Positions 1 through 9,154 of a stretch of 64,000 bases of DNA are shown in pieces (position 1 is the first letter of the stretch; each line of letters begins with the position of its first letter). Source of the DNA: Solibacteraceae bacterium (GTDB taxonomy: Bacteria > Acidobacteriota > Terriglobia > Bryobacterales > Bryobacteraceae); contig JALSRK010000008.1 in the NCBI GenBank assembly GCA_026984795.1, forward strand, positions 24,039 through 88,038. The letters run 5' to 3'. A model generated the notes under the pieces. The model saw only the letters and a program-made list of their open reading frames with translations. It did no database searches and had not been told where the DNA came from. A program made the translations under genes and the position numbers.

Positions 1-1
1 T

Positions 2-592
2 CCCGAGGTGGAGCCGCTGGTCGAGCTCTACCAGGGGTATCATGCCAGTTACGAGTACGAGGGTGCGCCGCGGGCCGAATCGGACAACCTGCGGGTGATG
101 GTCCACGGGCGGTACCGGCCGGCCGGCTTCTGGTGGGAGGCTCTCAAGAAAGGCTACAAGCTGGGGGTACAGGCCAGCTCGGACCACATCTCCACCCATG
201 CCTCCTACACGCTCATCTATTCGCCCGGCACGGCGCGCAAGGAGATCCTGGAGAGCATGCGGGCGCGCCACGCCTACGCCGCCACCGACAACATCGTCGT
301 CGACTTCCGGGCCGAGGCCCCCGACGGGAAGGTCTACATCATGGGCGACGCCTTTCGCTCGGAGAGTGCGCCGCTCCTCAAATTCAAGATCCTCGGCACC
401 GACGTGATCATGAAGGTGGACCTGATCAAGGACCAGAAGTTCGTCTACCACTCCGAGCCGAACAGCCGGACGGTGGAGTTCACTTTCCGCGACGAGAAGC
501 CGGAGAAGCGCGAGAGCTACTACTACGTCCGGATCCAGCAGCGGGACCGCAACCTGGCCTGGTCCAGCCCCATCTGGGTGGACTACCGGTGA
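2..592 (+). CDS. PHP/DUF3604-like protein, C-terminal part only
   Basis: The frame is open from the left edge of the window, so this is the last 196 codons of a longer gene. A GTG at 8 is in frame, but nothing marks it as the true start. The visible part has a short motif ASSDH followed by THAS (about residues 59-66), and before it an acidic stretch with QGYH and SYEYEG. These recall the late metal-binding segment of PHP-type hydrolases and DUF3604 proteins, where a conserved SDH/H pair closes the barrel. The last 80 residues look like a beta-sandwich tail ending in SSPIWVDYR. Function cannot be settled without the missing N-terminal half. The next gene starts 38 bases downstream on the same strand and could be cotranscribed. 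Confidence 0.5.
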   Translation, partial: PEVEPLVELYQGYHASYEYEGAPRAESDNLRVMVHGRYRPAGFWWEALKKGYKLGVQASSDHISTHASYTLIYSPGTARKEILESMRARHAYAATDNIVVDFRAEAPDGKVYIMGDAFRSESAPLLKFKILGTDVIMKVDLIKDQKFVYHSEPNSRTVEFTFRDEKPEKRESYYYVRIQQRDRNLAWSSPIWVDYR

Positions 593-630
593 GAGGGCGC
601 GAGCAAGGCCGTCAGGCCGAAGAGAGGAGT

Positions 631-918
631 ATGAAGACGCGGCACGAGAGCTTGATGCGGGATCCGGAGTACCGGCGGCTGTACGCCGTCGAAGGTCTGG
701 TCACGGACGCCGCCGAGTTCGTATCGCAGCTCATGGAGGAACAGGGCGTCAACAAGGCCGAATTGGCCCGGCGGCTGGACAAGTCGCGGGCCTGGGTGAC
801 GCGCCTGTTGAGCGGCAACGCCGACATGACGATGCGAACGTTTGCCGAGCTGGTTTACGCGCTCGGCGCCGAGGCGCAGATCACGCGGCGAAAAGGGGCT
901 GTCGCGGAGGGCCGGTGA
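631..918 (+). CDS. small XRE-type helix-turn-helix protein
   Basis: This 95-residue protein has a compact Cro/C1-type HTH in its second half: NKAELARRLDKSRAWVTRLL is helix-turn-helix, followed by a third helix containing TFAELVYALG. The start ATG at 631 is preceded by AGAGGAG at 622-628, ideal spacing. The first 30 residues resemble the lead helix of HigA/XRE antitoxin-type proteins, but no toxin gene sits beside it: the upstream neighbour is the PHP-like gene and the downstream one an S9 peptidase. It probably binds DNA as a dimer and could regulate itself or its neighbours. A solitary regulator is the conservative call. Confidence 0.8.
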   Translation: MKTRHESLMRDPEYRRLYAVEGLVTDAAEFVSQLMEEQGVNKAELARRLDKSRAWVTRLLSGNADMTMRTFAELVYALGAEAQITRRKGAVAEGR

Positions 919-1006
919 CCCACGAATCCGACTCTCGATAACGGTTCTAGCGGCTGGATCCCGCTGCTTGCAATGCTGCGGCTCCAGCTCACGGGGATCG
1001 TCTATC

Positions 1007-3199
1007 ATGATCCCTGTGACCCGTATCGGACGATTCGCCGCGCTCGCACTCGTCGCCGCCGCCTGCCAGGCGCAGACCTGGACCCTGGAACGGCTCTACA
1101 CGCGGCCCTACATCTGGGGGACCGCGCCGCAGTCGCCCACCTGGGCCAAAGAAGCCCATACGCTGGTCTTCCGCTGGAACTCCGACGGCGGGCGCTTCAT
1201 GGATCTGTTCGCCTATCACGCTGACGAGCAGCGCCTGGTCCGGCTCACCGATCTCGAGGAGTTCGACGACAAGCTGCTCTACACGAAAGCGGAAAAGGAC
1301 GAGCGCCGGAGGGTGCACCTGCCGCCGAAGGAAGGGATCCGCTCCTTCGATGTTTCCCGCGACGGCAAGGAGGTCGCGTTCGCTTACCGCGGCGAGCTGT
1401 TCCTCGTCCCGACGGACGGCGGCGCCGAGCCCTTCCGGCTCACCCGGACCAAGGCCGCCGAGGAAGCGCCGAAGTTCTCCCCGGACGGCAAGCACCTCTT
1501 TTCGATCCGCGGCGGCCAGGTGGTAAGGCAGGATCTGGCCACGGGGCAGTTGTGGCAGGTGACCGACATCGAAAAGCCCGAGGCGCTCACCGGCTTCTGG
1601 GTGGCGCCGGACGGAAAGCGCATCGCCTACCGGGTGCGCCGGGGCAAGATCCGGCAGATGCCGCTGCCGAACTACTCGGGGCGCTTCGTCACCGCCGACA
1701 TGTTCCCGCGGACGGTGGCCGGCGACGAGATGCCGGCCAGCGCGATCTACGTGACCGACGTGCGGGGCCGCGATCGCGTCCGTGTGGATCTCGGCGAGTG
1801 GAAAGGCAAGGGCTGGGTGTCGGAGCCGGTCTGGTCCGAGGACTCCTCGAAGCTGGCCGTGCGGCTGATCGACGCCTCGATGAAGAAGCTCGAGATCCGG
1901 GTGGCGGATCCGTTGACCGGCAAGTCGAAGGCGGTCTGGAAGGAAGAAGACCAGCGTTGGGTGCGCTGGAACGAGTTCGGCTGGTCGCCGGATTCCCAGC
2001 GCCTCTGGATCGTGAGCGAGAAGGACGGCTGGGCGCATCTTTATACGGTCCCGGCCGAAGGCGGCGAGCCGGTGCAGGTGACGCGGGGCGAGTGGGAGGT
2101 ACGGCCGGAGTGGCTGAGCTTCGACAGGACGCACGAGCCGCAGTGGATCGGCGAATACATCTACTACCACTCCACCGAGGAGGGGACCAATGAACGGCAC
2201 TTCTACCGCATCCGGCCGGACGGCACGGGAAAGGAGCGGCTCTCGCGGCGCGAGGGCGTCAACTGCGGCGTCGTTTCCGAAGACGGCCGCTACATCGCCT
2301 GGCAAATCGCCGACCTGGAGAGTCCCGCGGATCTCTACGTCGGCGAACGCCGCGTCACCCGGCGCGTCAAGCCCGAGTTCGCGGAATATCCGTGGCCGCG
2401 GACGCGCTTCGTGAGCTTCCCCTCGCGCGGCGACAAGCGTATGGTGGCGGCGAAGATGCTGCTCCCGCCGGGCTACGATCCGGACCGCAAGGACGGCAAG
2501 AAGTGGCCGGCCGTCTTTTTCATCCACGGGGCCGGCTACGCCACCAGCGTCCTGAAGCAATGGGGCAGCTACCAGGAGCAGCGCTACGTGTTCAACTCCT
2601 ACCTGGCCAACCGGGGCTACGTGATCATGGACGTGGACTACCGCGGCAGCAGCGGCTACGGGCGCGAGTGGCGCACGGGCATCTATCTGCACATGGGCGG
2701 CAAGGATCTCGAAGACGTCCTCGGGGCGGTGGACTACCTGCGGAGCCTGGGCAACATCGACATGGAGCGGATCGGGATCTGGGGCGTCAGCTACGGCGGC
2801 TTCATGACGAACATGGCGATGTTCCTGGCTCCGGACGCCTTCCGGGCCGGCTCGTCCTGGGCGTCGGTGAACGACTGGGAGAACTACAACGCCTACTACA
2901 CCGGGCAGCGCCTGAACACTCCGGCGCGCAACCCGGAAGCCTTCCGCCGCAGCTCGCCCATCACCTTCTCGCGCAAGCTGAAGGGCCATCTGCTCATTGT
3001 CCACGGCATGGTGGACAACAACGTGCTGTTCCAGGACGCCGTGCAGCTCGCCGAGAAGCTGATCAAGGAGGGCAAACCGTTCGGCCAGGCCTATTACCCG
3101 GAGGAAAGCCACGCCTTCGTGCGCGACGAGAGCTGGATCGACGCCTGCCGCCGCACGGCGGAGTGGTTCGACCGGTATTTGAAGGGCGGCGGGCAGTAG
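1007..3199 (+). CDS. S9 family prolyl oligopeptidase/DPP-IV-like serine peptidase, secreted
   Basis: 730 residues. The ATG at 1007 is chosen because it begins a clean signal peptide (basic MIPVTRIGR, hydrophobic core, cut near CQAQ); an in-frame start further upstream at 842 would bury it. Residues of about 25-480 form a beta-propeller with PD40/WD40-like blades, seen as repeated FSPDGK, SPDSQR and SEDGRY motifs. The C-terminal alpha/beta hydrolase carries the nucleophile elbow GVSYGG, the acid in HGMVDNN and the base in ESHAF, in the correct order for the S9 triad. Such enzymes cut after Pro or Ala near the N-terminus of peptides, here in the periplasm or outside. It follows the HTH gene by 88 bases and stands alone otherwise. 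Confidence 0.9.
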   Translation: MIPVTRIGRFAALALVAAACQAQTWTLERLYTRPYIWGTAPQSPTWAKEAHTLVFRWNSDGGRFMDLFAYHADEQRLVRLTDLEEFDDKLLYTKAEKDERRRVHLPPKEGIRSFDVSRDGKEVAFAYRGELFLVPTDGGAEPFRLTRTKAAEEAPKFSPDGKHLFSIRGGQVVRQDLATGQLWQVTDIEKPEALTGFWVAPDGKRIAYRVRRGKIRQMPLPNYSGRFVTADMFPRTVAGDEMPASAIYVTDVRGRDRVRVDLGEWKGKGWVSEPVWSEDSSKLAVRLIDASMKKLEIRVADPLTGKSKAVWKEEDQRWVRWNEFGWSPDSQRLWIVSEKDGWAHLYTVPAEGGEPVQVTRGEWEVRPEWLSFDRTHEPQWIGEYIYYHSTEEGTNERHFYRIRPDGTGKERLSRREGVNCGVVSEDGRYIAWQIADLESPADLYVGERRVTRRVKPEFAEYPWPRTRFVSFPSRGDKRMVAAKMLLPPGYDPDRKDGKKWPAVFFIHGAGYATSVLKQWGSYQEQRYVFNSYLANRGYVIMDVDYRGSSGYGREWRTGIYLHMGGKDLEDVLGAVDYLRSLGNIDMERIGIWGVSYGGFMTNMAMFLAPDAFRAGSSWASVNDWENYNAYYTGQRLNTPARNPEAFRRSSPITFSRKLKGHLLIVHGMVDNNVLFQDAVQLAEKLIKEGKPFGQAYYPEESHAFVRDESWIDACRRTAEWFDRYLKGGGQ

Positions 3200-3256
3200 C
3201 GCGGCGGCGCCCCCCGCATATGAGATAGGCTACTGTTTGACCCGGGCGACCGCGCC

Positions 3257-3895
3257 ATGAAGCTGCCGCCGTTCTATCCCATCCTGGACACCGGAGTGCT
3301 GGAGCGCCGGGGCTGCGGCCTGGTGGAAGCAGCCGAGGCGATCGTCGAAGCCGGCGCGCGGATCCTCCAATTCCGGCACAAAGGCCCGTTCTCGCGGCGG
3401 ATCTTCGCCGCTGCCGAGCAGGTAGCCGAACTGTGCCGCGAAAGGGGCGTCCTGTTCGTCGTGGACGACCGGGCTGACGTGGCGAAGCTCCTCGAAGCCG
3501 GCGTCCACCTGGGCCAGGAGGACCTGCCTCCGGCGGCGGCGCGGCGGATTCTGGGCGAGGGCGCCGTCGTCGGCTTCTCCACGCACAACCGGGCTCAGCT
3601 CGAGGCGGCCGCCGGGGAGCCCGTCGATTACGTGGCCCTCGGGCCGATCTTCACCACCCAGACGAAGGAGCGCCCGGACCCGGTGGTGGGGCTCGACGGC
3701 CTGCACGCCCTGCGGCCGCTGACGGAGCGGCCCCTGGTAGCCATCGGCGGCATCACGCGGGCGGCGGCGAAGCAGGTGCTCGCCGCCGGATCCGACTCGG
3801 TGGCGGTGATCAGCGATCTGTATCCAGACGAGTGCACGCCGGAGACGATCCGCGCCCGGACGCGGGAATGGCTCGCGGCGCTGGAAGAGCAATGA
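3257..3895 (+). CDS. thiE: thiamine phosphate synthase-type enzyme (ThiE/TenI family)
   Basis: 212 residues, the usual length for ThiE. The TIM barrel shows the expected order of motifs: QFRHKG (pyrophosphate side, normally QxRxK), VDDRADVA, GVHLGQEDLP, a GFSTHN turn, DYVALGPIFTTQTK and VAIGGIT. ThiE joins hydroxymethylpyrimidine diphosphate to thiazole phosphate to give thiamine phosphate. The conserved GPIFxTxTK and IGGI phosphate-binding segments are intact, favouring a real synthase, although TenI-type thiazole aromatases share the fold. No other thi gene is present in the window. It ends 12 bases before the permease gene, so the two are probably cotranscribed. Confidence 0.85.
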   Translation: MKLPPFYPILDTGVLERRGCGLVEAAEAIVEAGARILQFRHKGPFSRRIFAAAEQVAELCRERGVLFVVDDRADVAKLLEAGVHLGQEDLPPAAARRILGEGAVVGFSTHNRAQLEAAAGEPVDYVALGPIFTTQTKERPDPVVGLDGLHALRPLTERPLVAIGGITRAAAKQVLAAGSDSVAVISDLYPDECTPETIRARTREWLAALEEQ

Positions 3896-3907
3896 GGGGA
3901 CGCGCCA

Positions 3908-5305
3908 ATGCCCGACACGACGACTGAGACCAAAACCGGCCTGATCCGTGGACTGGGGCTGCTGGATGCGACGACCATCGTCATGGGGTCGATGATCGGT
4001 TCAGGCATCTTCATTGTTCCCGCCGACATCGCCCGGCAGACGGGATCGCCTGGGCTGGTCCTCGCCACCTGGGCCGTCACGGCGCTGCTGACGCTCGCCG
4101 CCGCTCTCACCTACGGAGAGCTCGCCGCCGCCATGCCCCGGGCGGGCGGGCAGTACGTCTACCTTCGCGAGGCTTACAGCCCGCTGTTCGGGTTCCTGTA
4201 TGGGTGGACGCTGTTCCTGGTGATCCAGACCGGGACGATCGCCGCGGTGGCGGTGGCCTTCGCGAAGTTCACGGGCATTTTCATACCGTGGTTTTCCGAA
4301 TCGCGGTACTTGTTCCGGGCCGGACCCATTGGGGTGAGCACCCAGCAGCTTCTCGCTATCGGCGTGCTCGCCTTCCTGACGTGGGTGAACACCAGAGGGC
4401 TGCGGACCGGCGCGGTGGTGCAGAACATCTTCACCATCACCAAGGTCGGGGCGCTGCTGGGGCTGATCGCCCTGGGCTTCCTCTTCAGCAATCCGGAGGC
4501 GGTGGAGCGCAACTATGGGAACCTCTGGGACGGCGTCGAGTGGGGCTGGTTCGCGGTGAAGGCGGTGGCGGTGGCCATGGTCGGGTCGCTGTTTTCCTCC
4601 GACGCCTGGAACAACGTCACCTTCACCGGCGAGGAGGTGCGGAACCCGAGACGGAACCTGCCGCTGGCGCTGGGGCTGGGCGTGACGGTGGTCTCGGCGC
4701 TCTACCTGGCCTGCAACGTCTCGTACCTGAACCTGCTCCCGCTCGAAGCGATGCAGACGGCGGCCGAGGACAGGGTGGGTACGGCGGCGGTTTCGATGGT
4801 GCTGGGGCCGGCGGCGGTCCAGTTGATGGCGGTGGCCATCATGGTTTCCACCTTCGGCTGCATGAACGGCATGATCCTGGCCGGGGCCCGCGTCTACTAC
4901 GCCATGGCACGGGACGGGCTGTTCTTCCGGCGCGTCGCCGAAGTCCATCCGAAGCGGCACACGCCGGTGACCTCGCTCGTGATCCAGTGCTTCTGGGCTT
5001 GCGTGCTCACCCTCAGCGGCACCTATAGCGATCTCCTGGATTATGTTATATTTGCTGTTCTACTCTTCTACATTCTGACGATCGCAGGAGTGTTCGTGCT
5101 CCGGCGCCGGCGCCCGGACATGCCTCGTCCGTACCGGGCGATCGGATACCCGCTGGTACCGGCCGCCTATCTCGGCGCCGCGGGCTTGATCGAGGTCGTG
5201 CTGCTGCTCTACAAACCGGACTACACCTGGCCGGGGCTGATCATCGTCCTGCTGGGAATACCTGTTTATTACGTATGGCGGCGCCGGACCGCGGGCGGCA
5301 GATAA
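3908..5305 (+). CDS. APC-superfamily amino acid permease
   Basis: 465 residues with about twelve predicted membrane helices. The first helix has the APC signature GSMIGSGIF, which in this family is the unwound substrate-binding segment, and the sixth helix region carries FSSDAWNNVTFTGEE, typical of LAT/YjeH/PotE-like exchangers. The C-terminus holds paired helices ending in a basic tail (RRRTAGG). It should move an amino acid or polyamine across the inner membrane; the substrate cannot be read from sequence. It lies between thiE (12 bases upstream) and a second amine transporter (28 bases downstream), suggesting one transcript. A short AT-rich patch near 5042 lies inside the gene and encodes a membrane helix. 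Confidence 0.88.
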   Translation: MPDTTTETKTGLIRGLGLLDATTIVMGSMIGSGIFIVPADIARQTGSPGLVLATWAVTALLTLAAALTYGELAAAMPRAGGQYVYLREAYSPLFGFLYGWTLFLVIQTGTIAAVAVAFAKFTGIFIPWFSESRYLFRAGPIGVSTQQLLAIGVLAFLTWVNTRGLRTGAVVQNIFTITKVGALLGLIALGFLFSNPEAVERNYGNLWDGVEWGWFAVKAVAVAMVGSLFSSDAWNNVTFTGEEVRNPRRNLPLALGLGVTVVSALYLACNVSYLNLLPLEAMQTAAEDRVGTAAVSMVLGPAAVQLMAVAIMVSTFGCMNGMILAGARVYYAMARDGLFFRRVAEVHPKRHTPVTSLVIQCFWACVLTLSGTYSDLLDYVIFAVLLFYILTIAGVFVLRRRRPDMPRPYRAIGYPLVPAAYLGAAGLIEVVLLLYKPDYTWPGLIIVLLGIPVYYVWRRRTAGGR

Positions 5306-5333
5306 CCTCCGGCGGGTATCTTGGGAGAGCGAG

Positions 5334-6698
5334 TTGGCTCAGCGTGCACATTGGAAGTCGAAGGCGGGTTTCATCCTGGCCGCGGCAGGCAGCGCGGTCG
5401 GGTTGGGAAACATCTGGAAGTTTCCTTATGAGACCGGCGAGAACGGCGGCGGAATCTTCGTCATCGTCTACCTGCTGTGCGTCCTGCTCGTCGGCCTGCC
5501 GGTGATGACGGCCGAGATCCTGCTGGGCCGCGCCGCGCAGTGCTCCCCGGTCGGCGCGATGAGGAAACTTGCCGGGCGCCGCAGCGGCTGGGTGATCTTC
5601 GGCTGGCTGGGAGTGGCCTCGTCGTTTCTGATCCTTTCCTACTACAGTGTGGTGGCCGGCTGGTCCCTGCACTATACCTGGCTGGCCGCGAAAGGCGGCA
5701 TCAACGGGCTCGGGACCGAGGCGACCAAGGCCATTTACATGGAACTGTTCGGTAACCCGTGGCTGAACGTGGGCTGGCACTTCGTTTTCATGGCGATGAC
5801 CATGGCCGTGGTGGCGGCGGGCGTCTCCAGAGGAGTGGAGCGCTGGTCGATTATCCTGATGCCGGCATTGTTCATCATGCTCGGCGGCTTGCTGATCCGA
5901 GCGATGACGCTCGACGGGTTCGGGCCGGCGATGGACTTCGTGTTCGGCTTCCATGCCGAGGACTTCGGCCGGCGCGGAGTCCTGGAAGCCCTCGGGCAGG
6001 CCTTTTTCAGCTTGAGCCTCGGCATGGGGGCCATCCTGACTTACGGAAGCTACTTGAAGAAAGAAGACGACATCATGTCGGCGGCTGTCACGATCTCGGC
6101 CCTGGATACGGTGATCGCCATCGCCGCCGCCATGGTGCTGTTCCCGATCATCTTTTCCCACGGCATGGAGCCGGCCGCTGGACCGGGCCTGGTCTTCATC
6201 ACGATCCCGGTGGCGATCAGCCAATTGCCGGCGGGCAGTTTCCTGATGATGATCTTTTTCGCCTTGCTGGTGGTGGCTGCCCTCACCAGCGCCATATCCA
6301 TGCTCGAAGTGGCCACATCGTACTTCGTCGATGAGAGGAGCTGGCCGCGGACCAAGGCCACGCTGGTGGCGGGCGGCGCAATCACCTTGGTGGGCATCCC
6401 TTCGGCATTGAGCGGCAGCGTCTGGTTCTTCGGCTCGAGCATGGTGTCGGTGATCGGGATGAACTGGTTCGACGCCCTGGGCTATCTGACCAACAACTTC
6501 ATGTTGCCGCTCGGCGGGCTCGGAATTGCCTTGTTCACCGCCTGGCGGCTGAACGACGCCATCCGGCACGACCATTTCCTCTCCGGGACTAAGTTAGGGG
6601 TCTTCTACCGGGCCTGGCTGTTCCTGCTCAAGTTCGTGGTACCCGTCGCCATCGTGTTCGTCTTTCTCGACTCCATCGGCATGCTGCGGGCAAACTGA
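5334..6698 (+). CDS. sodium-dependent SNF-family transporter
   Basis: 454 residues with about eleven to twelve membrane helices. The N-terminal segment FILAAAGSAVGLGNIWKFPY is the signature of prokaryotic neurotransmitter:sodium symporters (LeuT/MhsT type), where the break in helix 1 binds substrate and Na+. The gene starts with TTG at 5334, preceded by GGGAG at 5323-5327; this start gives the conserved short cytoplasmic HWKSKAGF lead. It imports an amino acid or amine using the Na+ gradient. It follows the APC permease by 28 bases, so this region codes for two unrelated amino-acid carriers in tandem. Confidence 0.9.
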   Translation: MAQRAHWKSKAGFILAAAGSAVGLGNIWKFPYETGENGGGIFVIVYLLCVLLVGLPVMTAEILLGRAAQCSPVGAMRKLAGRRSGWVIFGWLGVASSFLILSYYSVVAGWSLHYTWLAAKGGINGLGTEATKAIYMELFGNPWLNVGWHFVFMAMTMAVVAAGVSRGVERWSIILMPALFIMLGGLLIRAMTLDGFGPAMDFVFGFHAEDFGRRGVLEALGQAFFSLSLGMGAILTYGSYLKKEDDIMSAAVTISALDTVIAIAAAMVLFPIIFSHGMEPAAGPGLVFITIPVAISQLPAGSFLMMIFFALLVVAALTSAISMLEVATSYFVDERSWPRTKATLVAGGAITLVGIPSALSGSVWFFGSSMVSVIGMNWFDALGYLTNNFMLPLGGLGIALFTAWRLNDAIRHDHFLSGTKLGVFYRAWLFLLKFVVPVAIVFVFLDSIGMLRAN

Positions 6699-6746
6699 AA
6701 CGTTGACCGGGCAAACAGAATCGGAAAGACTGGGAAGGGAGCCACC

Positions 6747-7235
6747 ATGAGGGTGTTGAGGTTTGTCGCGGTCACGTTGTTCGTCGCCGGCGCTCTGCTC
6801 GGCGGCGGTGACAGGGCTGCTGACCGGGCCCGGGACTTCTCCGGCAAATGGAAGGCGGACCTCGCGCAGAGCGATTTCGGCTCCATGACGCCGCCGAAGT
6901 CCCTGATTCGAACCGTGGATCAGGGCAGTCTTTACGTAACGATCGTCGCGGCGCTGGAGACCGCTCACGGGCGCCGGACCAGCGAGCTGCGCTTCACGCT
7001 GGACGGCGAGGAGTCAGTGAATCAGGTGGGAGCCACGAAGATCACCGGCCTGGCGCGAATGCTGGGCAGCCACCTGCTTTTGACGACGACGAGAACGATC
7101 GAGGGGGAGAAGGTGGCGCTCGATGAACTGTGGAGCTTGTCGCCGGACGGGAAGACGCTGACCGTCGAAGGTCTGGTGCGGACGTCCGTCGGCGAAGAGC
7201 CGATCCTCGTCGTTTTCCATCGGCTCGAGCCTTGA
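6747..7235 (+). CDS. small secreted protein of an acidobacterial beta-strand family
   Basis: 162 residues with a signal peptide (MRVLRFVAVTLFVAGALL) and then the opening FSGKWKADLAQSDFG, a pattern I know from many short secreted acidobacterial proteins of unknown function. The rest alternates short beta strands (LRFTLDG, GSHLLLTTTRT, WSLSPDGKTLTVEG), suggesting a lipocalin- or beta-barrel-like fold. An AAGGGAG ribosome-binding site precedes the ATG. Probably periplasmic. The function is not known and the neighbours do not suggest one. Confidence 0.75.
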   Translation: MRVLRFVAVTLFVAGALLGGGDRAADRARDFSGKWKADLAQSDFGSMTPPKSLIRTVDQGSLYVTIVAALETAHGRRTSELRFTLDGEESVNQVGATKITGLARMLGSHLLLTTTRTIEGEKVALDELWSLSPDGKTLTVEGLVRTSVGEEPILVVFHRLEP

Positions 7236-7267
7236 TCGCATGGGGCGCTTCAGCGGCGCGCCCCGGC

Positions 7268-9154
7268 TCATCGGCCTGGCTTTCCCCCGCCGGCGCCCAG
7301 CCCATCGAGTAGCCGGCGGGCGGTCTCCTCGTGGGCGGTGACGTCCCGGATGTCTCCCGAGTAGTCCAGGAACAGGCGCAGGTTCCGAACCGCCGCCTCG
7401 CGCGAGTCCGCCCGGGCCGCCAGCAGACCTCGCAGGTAGAAAATCCGGGGAAAGATCAGGCTGTGGAAAGCCGATTCGGTCCGGGGCTGCCAGATCGGAT
7501 TCGGCTCGAGCAGGCGTTGCGCGTCCCCGGCCCGGCCCGCTTCGATTTCCGCCCAGGCCAGAAGCACGGCCACCAGGTCGCGCTCGAGCGGGGGCGAGGT
7601 CTCATAGATCCGGCGCAGAGGCGCCGCTGCCGCCGCCGGTTTCCCGTAGAGCAGGCAGCCGTACGCGCGGGCCAGCAGGCGGAGACGTTCCACGGGGGTC
7701 TCCGGCGGCCCCCTCCGGCCCGAATCCGCCGCCAGGCTCCAGGCGAGCAACGCATCCGGTCCCACCAGCCGGCCCCCGGCGAGCCGGGCTGCCTCTCTCA
7801 GATGGTTGCGTGCTTGGGCCGCGTCACCGGCGAGTAGCCGCCAGACCGCCAACTGGACGTGGGCTTCCGCCAGGAATCGCCGGGGAAAGGCCGGTTGCTC
7901 GACGGCCCGCTGCAAGGCCCGGACAGCTTCCGCGCGCCGGCCGGTCCAGTAGCGCCACCGGGCCTCGTCGAGGCCGATCCGGGGGTCACCCAGGTCGCGG
8001 GCGGTTCTGGCGTAGCGCTGGAACAGTTCGTCGGCGCCTTTGCGGTCTCCGCCGAACAGCCGGCACCAGGCGGCCTTCAGCAGGGGGGCGCCGCCGAGAA
8101 ATCCCGGATCCTGCTCGTAGGCTGCGAGGAAGTGCTTCTCGGCCTCCTCCAACCGCCCGAACCGGAAACAGATCTCTCCGTACGAATCCAGAGAATTGGG
8201 GGTATCCGCGTCAGCGGCGCGATAGCGTTCGAGGCTGTCGAAGGCCGCCTCGGGGTCGCCTGCATAGGCCGCCGCGTACGCGCGGGAGTTCCACCAGCCG
8301 GGATTGTCTGGATCGGTTTCGGCTGCTCGGCCATACCACTCGGCGGCTTTGGCGTAGTCGTAGAGGGATAGGAATTCCTGCGCGGTCCTGGCGGCCGTTT
8401 CCGCATCGGCCGGCAGCAATCTCGACAGCTTCTCGAGGGCGTCCGCCACCTCTTTCCGCCCCCTCGAGAGGCGGGCCTGCAGGAGTTGGAGCCGGGCCGA
8501 GGAGATCTCGTCCAGGCCGGCGCCGGGGTCTTCCGCCACGACGCGCCTGGCGGCCGGCGTATCTCCCGTGCTCAGCAGCAAGTCCGCCAGCAGGAAGCGG
8601 GCATCGTGGAATGCGGGATCCTGCCGGAGCGCCGACTCCAGGTCCGACTGTCGGAGCTGCGGATCGTCCAGGGTCATGGCCTGGGCGTAGTAGCGCAAGG
8701 CTTCCAAGTTCGTCGTGGGGAAGAGGCGCCGCTGCGTCGACAGCTCTTCTCCTGCCTGACGGGCGACCTCGATCAAGGCCTCGACCGGCGCCCGCCGTTC
8801 CAGGCGCCTGACGATCCTCGAACTCCGAAGATCTTCGACGTCGAAACGGAAGGCCAGTCCGTCGAGACACTCGGAGAAGTGTCCGTCCACGACGAGGGCG
8901 GCCCGGCGGTTCACCGCTTCGCCATAAGTGGGTGCGTAGAAGACGAACTGCTCCTGGCGGCCCTCTGCTTCGGAAGCAATCACCGCCGCCAGCGCGGGCC
9001 CAACCCACGCCAGGCCGGGATCGCCGGTGAGATTCTCGAGCGGGAGCACCGCGATCCGTTGGACGATGGGCCTCGGTGCGGGCGTACAGCTACACAGGAA
9101 GCCCGCCGAGGCGATCAGGGCAATGATTCTCAGTGCGGTCCGGTCAGAGCACAC
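7268..9154 (-). CDS. TPR-repeat lipoprotein with TolB/CadC-like N-terminal domain
   Basis: 628 residues. The N-terminus is a lipoprotein signal with lipobox LCSC at about residues 20-23, so the mature protein should be anchored to a membrane. Residues of about 30-130 start with RIAVLPLENLTGDP, the beta-alpha opening shared by TolB-N/FlgO-like domains that precede TPR arrays in many acidobacterial proteins. The rest is a chain of TPR-like helical pairs rich in Ala, Leu and Arg. It overlaps the 3' end of the upstream 274-residue TPR gene by 11 bases and lies in the same leftward operon as the class A PBP, which suggests an envelope role. Confidence 0.75.
   Translation of the reverse strand: MCSDRTALRIIALIASAGFLCSCTPAPRPIVQRIAVLPLENLTGDPGLAWVGPALAAVIASEAEGRQEQFVFYAPTYGEAVNRRAALVVDGHFSECLDGLAFRFDVEDLRSSRIVRRLERRAPVEALIEVARQAGEELSTQRRLFPTTNLEALRYYAQAMTLDDPQLRQSDLESALRQDPAFHDARFLLADLLLSTGDTPAARRVVAEDPGAGLDEISSARLQLLQARLSRGRKEVADALEKLSRLLPADAETAARTAQEFLSLYDYAKAAEWYGRAAETDPDNPGWWNSRAYAAAYAGDPEAAFDSLERYRAADADTPNSLDSYGEICFRFGRLEEAEKHFLAAYEQDPGFLGGAPLLKAAWCRLFGGDRKGADELFQRYARTARDLGDPRIGLDEARWRYWTGRRAEAVRALQRAVEQPAFPRRFLAEAHVQLAVWRLLAGDAAQARNHLREAARLAGGRLVGPDALLAWSLAADSGRRGPPETPVERLRLLARAYGCLLYGKPAAAAAPLRRIYETSPPLERDLVAVLLAWAEIEAGRAGDAQRLLEPNPIWQPRTESAFHSLIFPRIFYLRGLLAARADSREAAVRNLRLFLDYSGDIRDVTAHEETARRLLDGLGAGGGKPGR

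Noticed and set aside
631..918. Antitoxin of a toxin-antitoxin pair
   Set aside because: No toxin-sized gene on either side; neighbours are a PHP-like and a peptidase gene.
842..1006. N-terminal extension of the S9 peptidase
   Set aside because: It would place 55 Arg/Ser-rich residues before a clean signal peptide and overlaps the HTH gene.
989..3112. A 707-codon open frame on the minus strand
   Set aside because: Shadow of the S9 peptidase, which has signal peptide, propeller and triad on the plus strand.
5040..5060. AT-rich patch as an internal promoter
   Set aside because: It lies inside the permease frame and codes for a hydrophobic helix, with no following gene in a suitable position.
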